Assembly: GCF_020329505.1 (NCBI RefSeq)
Contig: NZ_JAGKJJ010000002.1
Coordinates: forward strand, 248,001 to 312,000
Length of the DNA stretch: 64,000 nt
Origin: Bradyrhizobium semiaridum
Lineage (GTDB): Bacteria > Pseudomonadota > Alphaproteobacteria > Rhizobiales > Xanthobacteraceae
Direction of reading: 5' to 3'
Shown here: in pieces, positions 8,907-17,490 of the stretch
Numbering within the stretch: position 1 is the stretch's first letter
How the letters are laid out: each line of letters opens with the position of its first letter
Translations under genes and position numbers: made by a program
Notes under the pieces: model-generated
What the model was told of the DNA's origin: nothing
The model's input: the letters and a program-made list of their open reading frames with translations, nothing else
Database searches by the model: none

Positions 8907-10520
8907 TCACGCCGTCAGCCACAGATCGTGCCAGCTCGTCGAGCCCCAGCGCGGGGTGTTGGAATGGTTGCGCGCTTTCGCCGTGATGACGGTGACGAAG
9001 ATCTGCTCGATCGGCATCCAGACCGGCAGCTCCGTGTTCACCTCCTTGACGAACTGGGCGTAGAGCGCCTTGCGCTTGGCCGGATCGAGTTCGGTCAGCG
9101 CGCTGTCGATGGTGCCGTCGACGGTCTTGTCCTCCCAGCCCCACTGGTTGGTCCACGGCGCGCCCTTGGGCTGGCCGGAGCGGTACCACACTGTGGTCGA
9201 GACCGCGGGGTCGTTGCGGTACTGGTGCCAGCCGGTGGCGAGATCGAAGGCGTGATCGTCATAGACCTGCTTGAGGAAACCGCCGCCGTCGTTGCGCACG
9301 ATGTCGACCTGGATGCCGACTTCGCCCAGCGACTGCTGGATGAAGGTCGACCACAGCGAGATGTCCTCGCCCCACGGTGCCGGCAGCAGCTTCAGCGTGA
9401 AGCGGTTGCCGCCGGTGGCCTTGAAGCCGGCCTCGTCGAGCAGCGCGATCGCCTTGGCCTTGTCGTAGGGATATTGCGGCGTGTTCGGCCCGGGATAGAA
9501 ATCGGTCGAGGTCGAGGGGATCGGGCCGGTGCCGAGCTTGGCGAAATCGCCGAGGAAGTTCTCGATGAAGAACGGCACGTTGATCGCGTGCGCGATGGCG
9601 CGGCGGACGCGGATGTCCGACAGCTCCTTGCGGCGGAAGTTGAACTCGATGGTGTTGGTGCGGGCGTTGCCCTCATTGCCCTTTGTCGAGACGATGAAGC
9701 GCTTGTCCTTGCCAAGCCGCGCCATGTCCGAGATCGTCAGGCCGGAGAACGGGCTGTAGTGCAGCTCGCCGGCCTCCATCTGGGCCGCGGCGGCGGCGCG
9801 GTCGGTGATCACCTTCCAGACGATGCGGTCCAGATACGGCGCGTTCGGCCGCCAGTAGTCCGGGTTGCGGTCGGCGATGATGTACTGGCCGCGCTCATAT
9901 TTGACGAACTTGAACGGCCCGGTGCCGACAGGGGCGAGGTTGGTCGGGTTCTGCCTGATGTCGCCACTCTCATAGAGATGCTTTGCCGAGACGTAGCCAA
10001 GGTCTGGCAGCGCGCGCAGCAGCAGGCTCAGCGGCATCGGCCGCTCGTAGCGGAAGATCGCGGTCTGCGGATCGGGGGTGTCGACCGCGGTGAGGAACAG
10101 CTGCAGCGTGGATCCGTAGTTGAGGATCTTCTTCCACATGTTCATCGCGGTGAAGGCGACGTCGTCCGACGTGAACGGCTTGCCGTCGTGCCAGGTGACG
10201 CCCTTGCGTAGCTTGAAGGTGACGGTCTTGCCGTCCGGCGTCGCCTCCCAGCTCTCGGCGAGCACGCCGACCGGCTGCCCGTTGGCATCGAGGTCGACCA
10301 GGTTCTCCTGGATCTTGCCGCCGATGATGTAGACCCCGGTCGAGGCCTGGATGCTCGGGTTGAGCTGGCGCTGCTCGGCGCCGTAATGGACGTTGAACAC
10401 GCCGCCCTTGCGCGGGGTCTCCTGCGCGAAGGCCCGCATTGGATTGATGACGTTGGCCGCGATCGTGGCCGAGGTCAGCAGGGCCATGCGGCGGTTGATC
10501 TCGAGGCGGGTGAAATCCAT
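8907..10520 (-). CDS. Peptide-type ABC transporter solute-binding protein (family 5)
   Basis: 537-residue periplasmic protein. The N-terminus carries NRRMALL, a weak twin-arginine-like motif, and a hydrophobic stretch ending near AFA. The family 5 features are GGVFNVHYGAEQRQLNP at the start of the mature protein, LAESWEATPDGKTVTFKLRK, and the conserved FxFNxRRKELSDIRVRRAIAH segment. An upstream TTG would add four residues, but GGAG lies six bases before the ATG at 10520, so I start there. First gene of the dpp-like operon running to 5224. Family 5 proteins also bind nickel chelates, opines and oligosaccharides, so a peptide ligand is an assumption. Confidence 0.9.
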   Translation of the reverse strand: MDFTRLEINRRMALLTSATIAANVINPMRAFAQETPRKGGVFNVHYGAEQRQLNPSIQASTGVYIIGGKIQENLVDLDANGQPVGVLAESWEATPDGKTVTFKLRKGVTWHDGKPFTSDDVAFTAMNMWKKILNYGSTLQLFLTAVDTPDPQTAIFRYERPMPLSLLLRALPDLGYVSAKHLYESGDIRQNPTNLAPVGTGPFKFVKYERGQYIIADRNPDYWRPNAPYLDRIVWKVITDRAAAAAQMEAGELHYSPFSGLTISDMARLGKDKRFIVSTKGNEGNARTNTIEFNFRRKELSDIRVRRAIAHAINVPFFIENFLGDFAKLGTGPIPSTSTDFYPGPNTPQYPYDKAKAIALLDEAGFKATGGNRFTLKLLPAPWGEDISLWSTFIQQSLGEVGIQVDIVRNDGGGFLKQVYDDHAFDLATGWHQYRNDPAVSTTVWYRSGQPKGAPWTNQWGWEDKTVDGTIDSALTELDPAKRKALYAQFVKEVNTELPVWMPIEQIFVTVITAKARNHSNTPRWGSTSWHDLWLTA

Positions 10521-10580
10521 ACGGGTCTCCAAGGCTTACTGGACGAAGGCTTGCGGGCAACGACGCTCATATCTCATATA

Positions 10581-10609
10581 AAGGCCCGCCGGCTGGCGCG
10601 GCGGGCCTT
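10581..10609 (-). terminator. Strong hairpin upstream of the peptide-binding gene
   Basis: A perfect 10 bp stem (AAGGCCCGCC / GGCGGGCCTT) with a 9 nt loop, followed on the minus strand by TTTATATGAG. The T tract is short. It lies about 60 bp before the binding-protein start, so on the minus strand it could be a terminator or attenuator in the leader. On the plus strand no T run follows. Function uncertain. Confidence 0.4.
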
Positions 10610-10880
10610 GGCCGATGTTACCTTGGAATGGGAACCCAAGTCATTTTCTAATGGCGCGGCGTTTTGGACGATCATTTTCGAAACCTGAAGTGGCGTCGTG
10701 CCGCTGCGCAACTCCCCACACGCCTGCGGCTTCGCACACGGATGGCGTGCGTGAGGTATTTTGATTCGCTCCAGGGCGCTCCCTTCGCGCGCCGCGAAGG
10801 CGCGCAAACCCTGTAATTTCAGGGGTCGGAAGTGCCTTGACTTGCGAAAACCCGGTAAAAATCGCTGATTCGGGGGCTGT

Positions 10881-10900
10881 CCACAGCGATATTGCTGTGG
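10881..10900. promoter_or_regulatory. Palindrome CCACAGC-N6-GCTGTGG upstream of the HU gene
   Basis: Perfect 7 bp arms around GATATT, about 75 bp upstream of the HU start. The TGTCCACA at its left edge resembles a relaxed DnaA box. It may be a dimeric regulator site; no regulator can be assigned. Confidence 0.35.
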
Positions 10901-10973
10901 GGATTGCAGAAAACCCTGTTTTTTTCGGCGTTTTCCGCCATATCGTGCGAACTCCAGAATCAATGGAGCAACC

Positions 10974-11273
10974 ATGGCTACCCAATTGTCGAAGTCGCAA
11001 GTGATCGAGAAGATCGCGACCACCACCGAACTCTCCAAGCGCGACGTCAAGAACGTCTTGGACTCACTGGTCGATGTCGGCCACAAGGAGCTGAAGAAGA
11101 GCGGGGTGTTCCTCGTTCCCGGCTTCGCCAAGTTCGTCGTGGTCAAGAAGCCTGCGACCAAGGCGCGCAAGGGCACCAACCCCTTCACGGGCGAAGAGAT
11201 GATGTTCAAGGCCAAGCCGGCCCGCAAGATCGTCCGCGCCCGGCCGGTCAAGGCCGCCAAGGACGCGGTCTAA
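10974..11273 (+). CDS. HU-family DNA-binding protein
   Basis: 99-residue basic nucleoid protein. It has the HU/IHF pattern: an N-terminal helix-turn-helix dimerisation part (LSKSQVIEKIATTTELSKRD), then a beta-arm region around GVFLVPGFAKFVV and RKGTNPFTGEEM, where the intercalating Pro sits in the NPFTGE motif. The C-terminal KPARKIVRARPVKAAKDAV is a basic tail slightly longer than in E. coli HU. AATGGAGCAACC precedes the ATG. It stands alone with its own terminator, so it is probably monocistronic. It bends and compacts DNA and is not obviously related to the neighbouring transport genes. Confidence 0.93.
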   Translation: MATQLSKSQVIEKIATTTELSKRDVKNVLDSLVDVGHKELKKSGVFLVPGFAKFVVVKKPATKARKGTNPFTGEEMMFKAKPARKIVRARPVKAAKDAV

Positions 11274-11279
11274 GAATAG

Positions 11280-11311
11280 AAGGCCTCCGGTGACGGAGGC
11301 CTTTTGCTTTT
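11280..11311 (+). terminator. Rho-independent terminator of the HU gene
   Basis: A stem of ten perfect pairs, AAGGCCTCCG / CGGAGGCCTT, with loop GTGA, followed by TTTTGCTTTT. It begins 6 bp after the HU stop codon. Confidence 0.92.
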
Positions 11312-11368
11312 GAGCCGTCGCTTCCGGCCGAAGGTTGCCAGCGCTCTCAAGTGCGACGGCCTTGCTTT

Positions 11369-11516
11369 ACCTCTCCCCATCGGGGAGAGGTCGGATTGCG
11401 CCCGACGATGCGCAGCATCGTCCGGCGCAGTCCGGGTGAGGGCCCTTGCTCTCTCGATAGCCCGTCACCCCTCACCCGATTTGCTGCGCAAATCGACCTC
11501 TCCCAAGGGAGAGGTG
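11369..11516. repeat. Intergenic inverted repeat, family A copy 3
   Basis: Opens ACCTCTCCCCATCGGGGAGA and closes CCTCTCCCAAGGGAGAGGT. It has inner hairpins GACGATGCGCAGCATCGTC and GATTTGCTGCGCAAATC. It sits between the convergent HU and SDR genes. Confidence 0.8.
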
Positions 11517-11559
11517 GATTTCGTCGTGTGGCTTCAGCTCAGTCGGACCTCAATACGTT

Positions 11560-12339
<780 letters not shown>

Positions 12340-12503
12340 GCTTCTCTCCCTGTTGTCGTCGCTCGCGGCGTCAAAGAAATTCTTCGGCGCCGTCGTTGCG
12401 TGAAAGGCTTGCGCCGGAAACCGTCGATCTTTGAAATTGCTGCGATCGGCAAAACCTAACACGCTCTCCGCTCCAACACGGTCCTCAGAACGGGAAGGCG
12501 CGC

Positions 12504-13457
12504 ATGCGAAAATTGCTGGGTCGAACTCTAGCGCTGGCGATCGCCGGCTTACTCGTGGGCTGGGCGGCGCTGCCGTCCGCGCAGGCCAAAGACAAGGTGT
12601 TTCGCGTCGCATTCCAGAAGGGCGGCGGCAACCTGATCTTTCTCAAGGAGCGCGGCATCCTCGAGCAGAAGCTGGCACCGCTCGGCTGGACCGTGAGCTG
12701 GAACGAATTCCAGGCCGGTCCGCAATTGCTCGAATCCCTCAACATCGGCGCCGCCGATTTCGGCCCCGTCGGCGAGGCGCCGCCGATCTTCGCGCAGGCG
12801 GCCGGCGCGAACATCGTCTATGCCGGATACGAGCCGGCCTCGCCGCGCAACGAGGCGATCATCGTTCCCAAGGACAGCCCGATCAAGACGATCGCCGACC
12901 TGCGCAGGAAGCGCGTTGCCCTCAACAAGGGATCGAACGTCAATTATCTCCTGGTGCGTGCGCTGGAAGCCAACGGGCTGACCTATCAGGACATCCAGCC
13001 GGTCTATCTTGCGCCGGCGGATGCGCGGGCGGCGTTCGAACGCGGCGCGGTCGACGCCTGGGTGATCTGGGATCCCTATTACGCGGCGGCGGAGATCGGT
13101 CTCGGCGCGCGCAGCGTCGCGGATGCGACCGGACTTGCCGCCAACGTGTCGTTCTACATCGCCTCGCGCGCCATCGCCGAGGAGAATCCGAAGGTGCTCA
13201 CGACGGTGCTGGCGGCGATCGACGAGATCGACGTCTGGATCAGGGACAACCGAAAGCAATATGCCGCCGAACTCAGCCCGAAGATCGGGCTTCCCGCCGA
13301 GATCATCGAGCGCTCGGTCAACCGCGCGGAGCTCGGCGCCCGCCGGGTCGATACTGCCGTGCTCGCCGAGCAGCAGAAGATCGCCGACGTTTTCACCCGT
13401 CTCAAATTGATCCCGAAGCCGATCAACGTGTTCGACGCCGAATGGAAGACGGAGTAA
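12504..13457 (+). CDS. Aliphatic sulfonate-type ABC solute-binding protein (SsuA-like, copy 1)
   Basis: 317 residues with a Sec signal peptide (charged MRKLLGR, hydrophobic core, cleavage near AQA at about residue 28). The mature protein is SsuA/TauA-like: KVFRVAFQKGGGNLIFLKERGILEQKL opens the first lobe, GPQLLESLNIGAADFGPVGEAPPIFAQAAGA follows, and GAVDAWVIWDPYYAAAE lies in the second lobe. GGGAAGGCGCGC precedes the ATG. It is read rightwards, divergent from the SDR gene, and stands apart from the permease and ATPase at 16474-18281, which it may share with three other binding proteins of this locus. Confidence 0.88.
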   Translation: MRKLLGRTLALAIAGLLVGWAALPSAQAKDKVFRVAFQKGGGNLIFLKERGILEQKLAPLGWTVSWNEFQAGPQLLESLNIGAADFGPVGEAPPIFAQAAGANIVYAGYEPASPRNEAIIVPKDSPIKTIADLRRKRVALNKGSNVNYLLVRALEANGLTYQDIQPVYLAPADARAAFERGAVDAWVIWDPYYAAAEIGLGARSVADATGLAANVSFYIASRAIAEENPKVLTTVLAAIDEIDVWIRDNRKQYAAELSPKIGLPAEIIERSVNRAELGARRVDTAVLAEQQKIADVFTRLKLIPKPINVFDAEWKTE

Positions 13458-13493
13458 GCGCCGCGCGGTGGCTAAGGTCCCGGCCCGCGCTAC

Positions 13494-13612
13494 AGCGCGA
13501 TGAGATTTGATCGAATCGTCATCGCGCTTCAGCTCTTTGTTTGAGCATGATCTCCGCGCAAACGCGTCCCGCGTTTGTCGCGAGGGAAAACCGCTTCGCA
13601 CATCGTGCTTTA
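13494..13612. repeat. Intergenic repeat with two palindromes (family E)
   Basis: Contains AGCGCGATGA / TCATCGCGCT as inverted arms (13494-13503 and 13519-13528) and then CGCAAACGCG-TCC-CGCGTTTG near 13555-13582, separated by CTCTTTGTTTGAGCATGATC. The TTTGTTTGAGCATGATC and AAAACCGCTTCGCAC words recur in intergenic regions of Bradyrhizobium-like genomes (general knowledge). Only one copy is in this window. Confidence 0.55.
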
Positions 13613-13614
13613 GT

Positions 13615-13707
13615 TTAGAGCGACAGCATCACCAGCAGCGTCATGCAGGCCAGATGCGCCGCGACGATGAGGGCGAGATGAACGGGGCCGGGCATCGGTG
13701 TCTCCAT
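13615..13707 (-). CDS. Possible 30-residue membrane peptide
   Basis: A short frame starting METPMPGPVHLALIVAAHLA and ending in a hydrophobic LLVMLSL. About 22 consecutive residues are hydrophobic, so it would be a single-helix membrane peptide. The start lacks a clear ribosome site (CTCACTGTCCGAC precedes it), and its stop abuts the family E repeat. It lies between two binding-protein genes. It could be a real small protein or chance; I do not recognise it. Confidence 0.3.
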   Translation of the reverse strand: METPMPGPVHLALIVAAHLACMTLLVMLSL

Positions 13708-13740
13708 GTCGGACAGTGAGGTTGAGCACCACTCGCTGGC

Positions 13741-13866
13741 TCCCTCTCCCGCTTGCGGGGGAGGGCGGGGTGGGGGTGTCTCCGCATAGAGAACTCACCG
13801 CGGATACACCCCCACCCGCCACGCATCTCACGATGCGCGTCGGCCTCCCTCGCAAGCGGGAGAGGC
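13741..13866. repeat. Intergenic inverted repeat, family A copy 4
   Basis: Opens TCCCTCTCCCGCTTGCGGGG and closes CCTCGCAAGCGGGAGAGGC. The inner arms GGGTGGGGGTGTCTCCGC and GCGGATACACCCCCACCC pair with each other. Together with the family E repeat and the small frame above it fills the 485 bp gap between two SsuA-like genes. Confidence 0.8.
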
Positions 13867-13942
13867 GAAGTGAACCAGCCGATAAGCTTACGCGCTCACA
13901 TGCGATCGCCCTGCCTCAAGGGGAGGTCAAGCGGCACCGCCC

Positions 13943-14929
13943 CTAGTTCAGGCTGGCGCTTGCGGTGAAGCTGCGATCGACCGCCTTGCTGACATCCAGC
14001 GTCTTGCCGAGGATGCCGTAGCACGTGGCGCGGTCGGAGGCGGCCTGTACCTCCTTCACCACGGCCTCGTCGATCGCGATCGGGCTGGTCTTCTGCGCAG
14101 TGTAGGCTGCGAGCAGCACGTCCTCCGGCAGTTTTGTCAGCTCGGCGGTGTTCCTGGCGTATTCGGCGAGATGATCGAGCGACCACAGCCGCGCCTTGTT
14201 CAGCCGCTGCACCAGGTCCTGCACCGCCGCGCGCTTGGTCGCGATCGCGTTGTCGGAGGCGACGATGAAGGTGATGGTCGGCGTCAGCCCCTCGCCATCG
14301 GCGACGACGCGCGCCTTGTCTTTCAGCGTCGCATAGGAGACGTAGGGCTCCCACACCGCCCAGGCATCGATCGAGCCGGCCAGCAATGCGATCTTGGCGT
14401 CCACAGGGCCAAGCGGCGCGAACGTCGCCTCCTCGATCTTGCTCCCGGCCTTCTCCAACGTGGCGTTGATCAGGAATTGGCCCCAGCCGCCGCGGGTGCC
14501 GGCGAGCCGCTTGCCCTTCAAGTCGGCCGCCGACTTGATCGGGGAATCGCCGCGCACCAGGATCGCCTGCGTCCGCGCGTCGGACCGCGTGCCGCCGATC
14601 GCCTTGATCGGCGCGCCGGCGGCATAGACCGTGAGGAAGGAGAGGTCGCCGGTGTAGCCGACATCGAGCGCGCCGGCGTTGATCGCTTCCAGGATCGGCG
14701 CGGCGGCCGGAAATTCCGACCACTCGATCTTGTAAGGCAAGTCCTTTGCGAGCCCGGAAATCTCGAGCAGCGAGCGGTTGCCGCCCTTCTGGTCACCGAC
14801 GCGCAGCACGATCGTGTCGGCCGCGAAAGCCGCGGCCGATGTCGACAGCGTGACCGCGGCTGCGATCAGTGCTGCCGCCGCGCGGCGGGTGAGGGAATGG
14901 GAGGAGCTCCGGCGGTTGAGTTTGCGCAT
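13943..14929 (-). CDS. Sulfonate-type ABC solute-binding protein (SsuA-like, copy 2)
   Basis: 328 residues with a long, strongly basic signal peptide (MRKLNRRSSSHSLTRR, then an Ala-rich core, cleavage near AFA). The mature part starts TIVLRVGDQKGG and contains LPYKIEWSEFPAAAPILEAINAGALDVGYTGD and GSIDAWAVWEPYVSYA, clearly paralogous to the protein at 20572-21510. It is read leftwards, away from the transporter operon. An in-frame ATG at 14950 would add seven residues; AGAAAGAAA precedes the ATG chosen here. With no permease on its own strand it probably serves the shared sulfonate permease. Confidence 0.87.
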   Translation of the reverse strand: MRKLNRRSSSHSLTRRAAAALIAAAVTLSTSAAAFAADTIVLRVGDQKGGNRSLLEISGLAKDLPYKIEWSEFPAAAPILEAINAGALDVGYTGDLSFLTVYAAGAPIKAIGGTRSDARTQAILVRGDSPIKSAADLKGKRLAGTRGGWGQFLINATLEKAGSKIEEATFAPLGPVDAKIALLAGSIDAWAVWEPYVSYATLKDKARVVADGEGLTPTITFIVASDNAIATKRAAVQDLVQRLNKARLWSLDHLAEYARNTAELTKLPEDVLLAAYTAQKTSPIAIDEAVVKEVQAASDRATCYGILGKTLDVSKAVDRSFTASASLN

Positions 14930-15401
14930 CGCATTTTCTTTCTGCTTCATTCGCTGACCGGCGGAACGCACGTCAGCGTCCGATCGAGTCTATGAGCAGG
15001 CCGTTCGCCGTCAACGAAACGGAAAACTGTATTCTGGCGCCGCGCGACAAGGATGATCTCGTCCGCCATCGCGTTTGTAGAAGAGCTCATGCACACGATC
15101 GCAAAACGCTCAAATTTGATGCAGGCGAGAGCGCTGCGCGGCGCGCCCGCGTCGCAAGAACGTTGAAAATCGTTTCATCGTCACGCGATGCGATCGTGGA
15201 GATAATCGCTGTCGCGTGCGCCACATTCGAAATTCCATTTCATTGACGATGAAGCCATCGCACCGCATCATTTGCGCGTTGCCTTGAATGCAATGGCCCC
15301 GGAGAAATCCGCTTTTTTATAACAAGCGCTTCGAACGAGCAGCGTGCAGACGAATACGGTTTGCGCGCAAGGCGAAGCCTTGCCGACATGCAGGAGTGAA
15401 G
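14930..15401. other. Divergent control region of the organosulfur locus
   Basis: 472 bp without a gene, between two oppositely oriented binding-protein genes. It contains the inverted repeat TGAAA-ATCG-TTTCA at 15164-15177, A/T-rich stretches at about 15220-15250 and at CTTTTTTATAAC near 15310-15322, and a hairpin just before the right-hand gene. Promoters for both directions must lie here, but I cannot place -35/-10 pairs confidently. Confidence 0.5.
15367..15383 (+). promoter_or_regulatory. Leader hairpin before the binding-protein gene at 15402
   Basis: GCAAGGC-GAA-GCCTTGC is a perfect 7 bp stem with a 3 nt loop, ending 18 nt before the ATG and just upstream of the AGGAGTGAAG ribosome site. 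It may tune translation or mRNA stability. No T run follows, so it is not a terminator. Confidence 0.4.
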
Positions 15402-16496
15402 ATGTCGACGGATAACAAGAAGACGGTGATGGATCGCCGCAGCCTGCTGCGCGCGGGCGCAGCTGCGGCGTTGGTGGCGCCGATCGGGGCGTATGGCGCC
15501 CAGGCCTTCACGCCGCGCGCCGTGGCGCCGGCGATCGACTTCTCGGAATTCCCGATTTGCAAGACCGCATCCGACACGCCCCCGCTGACGGGAGCGCCGC
15601 GCAAGCTGAAATTGTCGTGGAATGCCGGCGCGGTCTGCCTCGCGCCGCTGCCGGTCGCGATCGACTACGGCTTCTTCAAGAAGCAGAATCTCGACGTCGA
15701 GCTGGTCAACTATTCCGGCTCGACCGACCAGCTCTTGGAGGCGATCGCCACCGGCAAGAGCGACGCCGGCCTCGGCATGGCGCTGCGCTGGCTGAAGCCG
15801 CTGGAGCAGGGCTTCGACGTCAAGATCGCCGCCGGCACCCATGGCGGCTGCATGCGGGTGCTGACCCGCGCCAATTCGGGCATCGACAGGCTTGCCGACC
15901 TCAAGGGCAAGACCGTCGCGATCGGCGATCTCGCAGGTCCCGACAAGAACTTCTTCTCGATCCAGTTGTCAAAACTCGGCATCGATCCGGTCAAGGACGT
16001 CGACTGGCGCGCCTATCCGGGAAATCTGCTCAACGTCGCGGTCGAGAAGGGCGAGGTGCAGGCCTTCCTGTCGTCGGATCCGCTGGCCTATCTCTGGCTG
16101 AAGGATCCGCAATACAAGGAGGTCGCCTCCAATCTCGACGGCGAGTACCGCGACAAGAGCTGCTGCATCGTCGGCCTGCGCGGCAGTTTGGTGCGTGAAG
16201 AGCCGCAGGTCGCGCGCGCGATCACGCAGGCGCTGCTCGATGCCGCGATGTTCACCTCGCAGAACCCGGACAAGGCGGCAAAGTCGTTCCAGCCTTACGC
16301 GCCGAAGGCGGCCAGCCTCGCCGATCTCGAAGCGATGGCCCGCTACCACACCCATCACCATCATCCGGTCGGCGAGGTGCTGAAGCGCGAGCTGAAGGCG
16401 TACGCCGACGATCTAAAATCGGTCCAGGTGTTCAAGCCGAGCACCGACACGGCCAAGTTCGCGGAGCGGATTTATGTCGACGTATTCAGTGTCTGA
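15402..16496 (+). CDS. ABC solute-binding protein (NrtA/SsuA-like) with a His cluster
   Basis: 364 residues. A twin-arginine-like signal, MDRRSLLRAG (10-19), precedes an Ala-rich core. The fold resembles the nitrate/sulfonate/bicarbonate binding group: LPVAIDYGFFKKQNLDVELV, GKSDAGLGMALRWLKPLEQG and GEVQAFLSSDPLAYLWL. Near the C-terminus sits HTHHHH (316-321), five His in six residues, unusual for this family and a possible metal site. CAGGAGTGAAG precedes the start. The gene overlaps the permease by 23 bp, so it is the cognate binding protein of the transporter, and it opens a six-gene operon to 21510. Confidence 0.87.
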   Translation: MSTDNKKTVMDRRSLLRAGAAAALVAPIGAYGAQAFTPRAVAPAIDFSEFPICKTASDTPPLTGAPRKLKLSWNAGAVCLAPLPVAIDYGFFKKQNLDVELVNYSGSTDQLLEAIATGKSDAGLGMALRWLKPLEQGFDVKIAAGTHGGCMRVLTRANSGIDRLADLKGKTVAIGDLAGPDKNFFSIQLSKLGIDPVKDVDWRAYPGNLLNVAVEKGEVQAFLSSDPLAYLWLKDPQYKEVASNLDGEYRDKSCCIVGLRGSLVREEPQVARAITQALLDAAMFTSQNPDKAAKSFQPYAPKAASLADLEAMARYHTHHHHPVGEVLKRELKAYADDLKSVQVFKPSTDTAKFAERIYVDVFSV

Positions 16497-17490
16497 CGCG
16501 AGCGCCGCGGCCGCGCCGCGCGCCGCGGTGACGCTCTCGAACCTCTCCGGCAGTTACGGCGTCGGCCTCGCGGCGAGCCTGGCCTGGCTCGCATTCGGGC
16601 TGTCGTGCCTGTACTGGCCGGATGTCGGCGACTGGTCGCGGACCGGATCACTCGGCATCGGCGCCATTGTCATCGCCGCCTTCATATTGTTCGGCACGTT
16701 CAGCGCCGACTACCTCGGCGGCGCCGGCGGGGCGCTGCGCAAGCGCGCGCCATGGCTGTTGGCGTTCGGCGCCTTCGTGACGCTGTGGGAGCTCGCCACC
16801 GCAAAGTTCGCCTGGCTGCCGCTGCCGTTCTTCCCGCCGCCGCAGGCGATCCTCGAGGTCTATACCGACGACCTGCCAAAACTGCTCGACAGCGTGTTCG
16901 CCTCGATCAAATTGCAGCTCGGCGGCTACATCATCGGCGCGACCATAGGCTTCCTCACCGGCGTCTCGATCGGCTGGTCGCAGAAGGTCGGCTACTGGGT
17001 GCATCCGGTGCTGCGCTTCATCGGCCCGCTGCCCGCGACCGCCTGGCTGCCGATCGCCTTCTTCACCTTCCCGTCGAGCTGGAGCGCCTCGACCTTCCTG
17101 ATCGCGCTCGCCACCGGCTTTCCGGTGACGGTGCTGACCTGGTCGGGCGTCGCAAGCGTCAGCAATGCCTATTACGACGTCGCCCGCACGCTCGGCGCCA
17201 AACCGTCGTTCCTGGTGCTCAAGGTCGCGATTCCCGCGGCGCTGCCGCATGTGTTCGTCGGCCTGTTCATGGGGCTCGGCTCTTCCTTTGCGGTGCTCGT
17301 CGTCGCCGAGATGATCGGCGTCAAGGCCGGGCTCGGCTGGTACCTGCAATGGGCGCAGGGCTGGGCGGCCTATGCCAACATGTATGCGGCGCTGATCGTG
17401 ATGTCGCTGCTCTGCTCCGGTGCCATCACGCTGCTGTTCCGCACCCGCGACCGGCTGCTGGTCTGGCAGAAAGGCGTCGTCAAATGGTAG
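16474..17490 (+). CDS. ABC transporter permease, SsuC/TauC-type, with N-terminal extension
   Basis: 338 residues, against about 260 for ordinary SsuC. The first 110 residues add two hydrophobic segments (around 30-50 and 60-80) before the standard permease part, which begins near WLLAFGAFVTLWELATAKFAWLPLP. The EAA loop NAYYDVARTLGAKPSFLVLKV is intact. Partner of the ATPase that starts inside its last codons (ATGGTAG at 17484). It should carry a sulfonate or similar small organic anion into the cytoplasm for the oxidative enzymes encoded downstream. Confidence 0.9.
   Translation: MSTYSVSDASAAAAPRAAVTLSNLSGSYGVGLAASLAWLAFGLSCLYWPDVGDWSRTGSLGIGAIVIAAFILFGTFSADYLGGAGGALRKRAPWLLAFGAFVTLWELATAKFAWLPLPFFPPPQAILEVYTDDLPKLLDSVFASIKLQLGGYIIGATIGFLTGVSIGWSQKVGYWVHPVLRFIGPLPATAWLPIAFFTFPSSWSASTFLIALATGFPVTVLTWSGVASVSNAYYDVARTLGAKPSFLVLKVAIPAALPHVFVGLFMGLGSSFAVLVVAEMIGVKAGLGWYLQWAQGWAAYANMYAALIVMSLLCSGAITLLFRTRDRLLVWQKGVVKW

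Larger units (their letters stand above)
10521..10973. other. Divergent intergenic region between the peptide-binding gene and the HU gene
   Basis: 453 bp with no convincing gene. It holds a GC hairpin (10581-10609), a CCCTGTAATTTCAGGG hairpin near 10809-10824, and an A/T-richer block from about 10835 to 10945 that probably contains the HU promoter (TTGACT near 10837 is a possible -35). It also holds the inverted repeat CCACAGC-GATATT-GCTGTGG at 10881-10900. Minus-strand frames here lack a ribosome site and run across the HU gene, so I treat them as chance. Confidence 0.6.

Noticed and set aside
10574..11260. A minus-strand frame covering the HU gene and its upstream region
   Set aside because: It overlaps a clear HU gene with its own terminator and has no plausible start signal.
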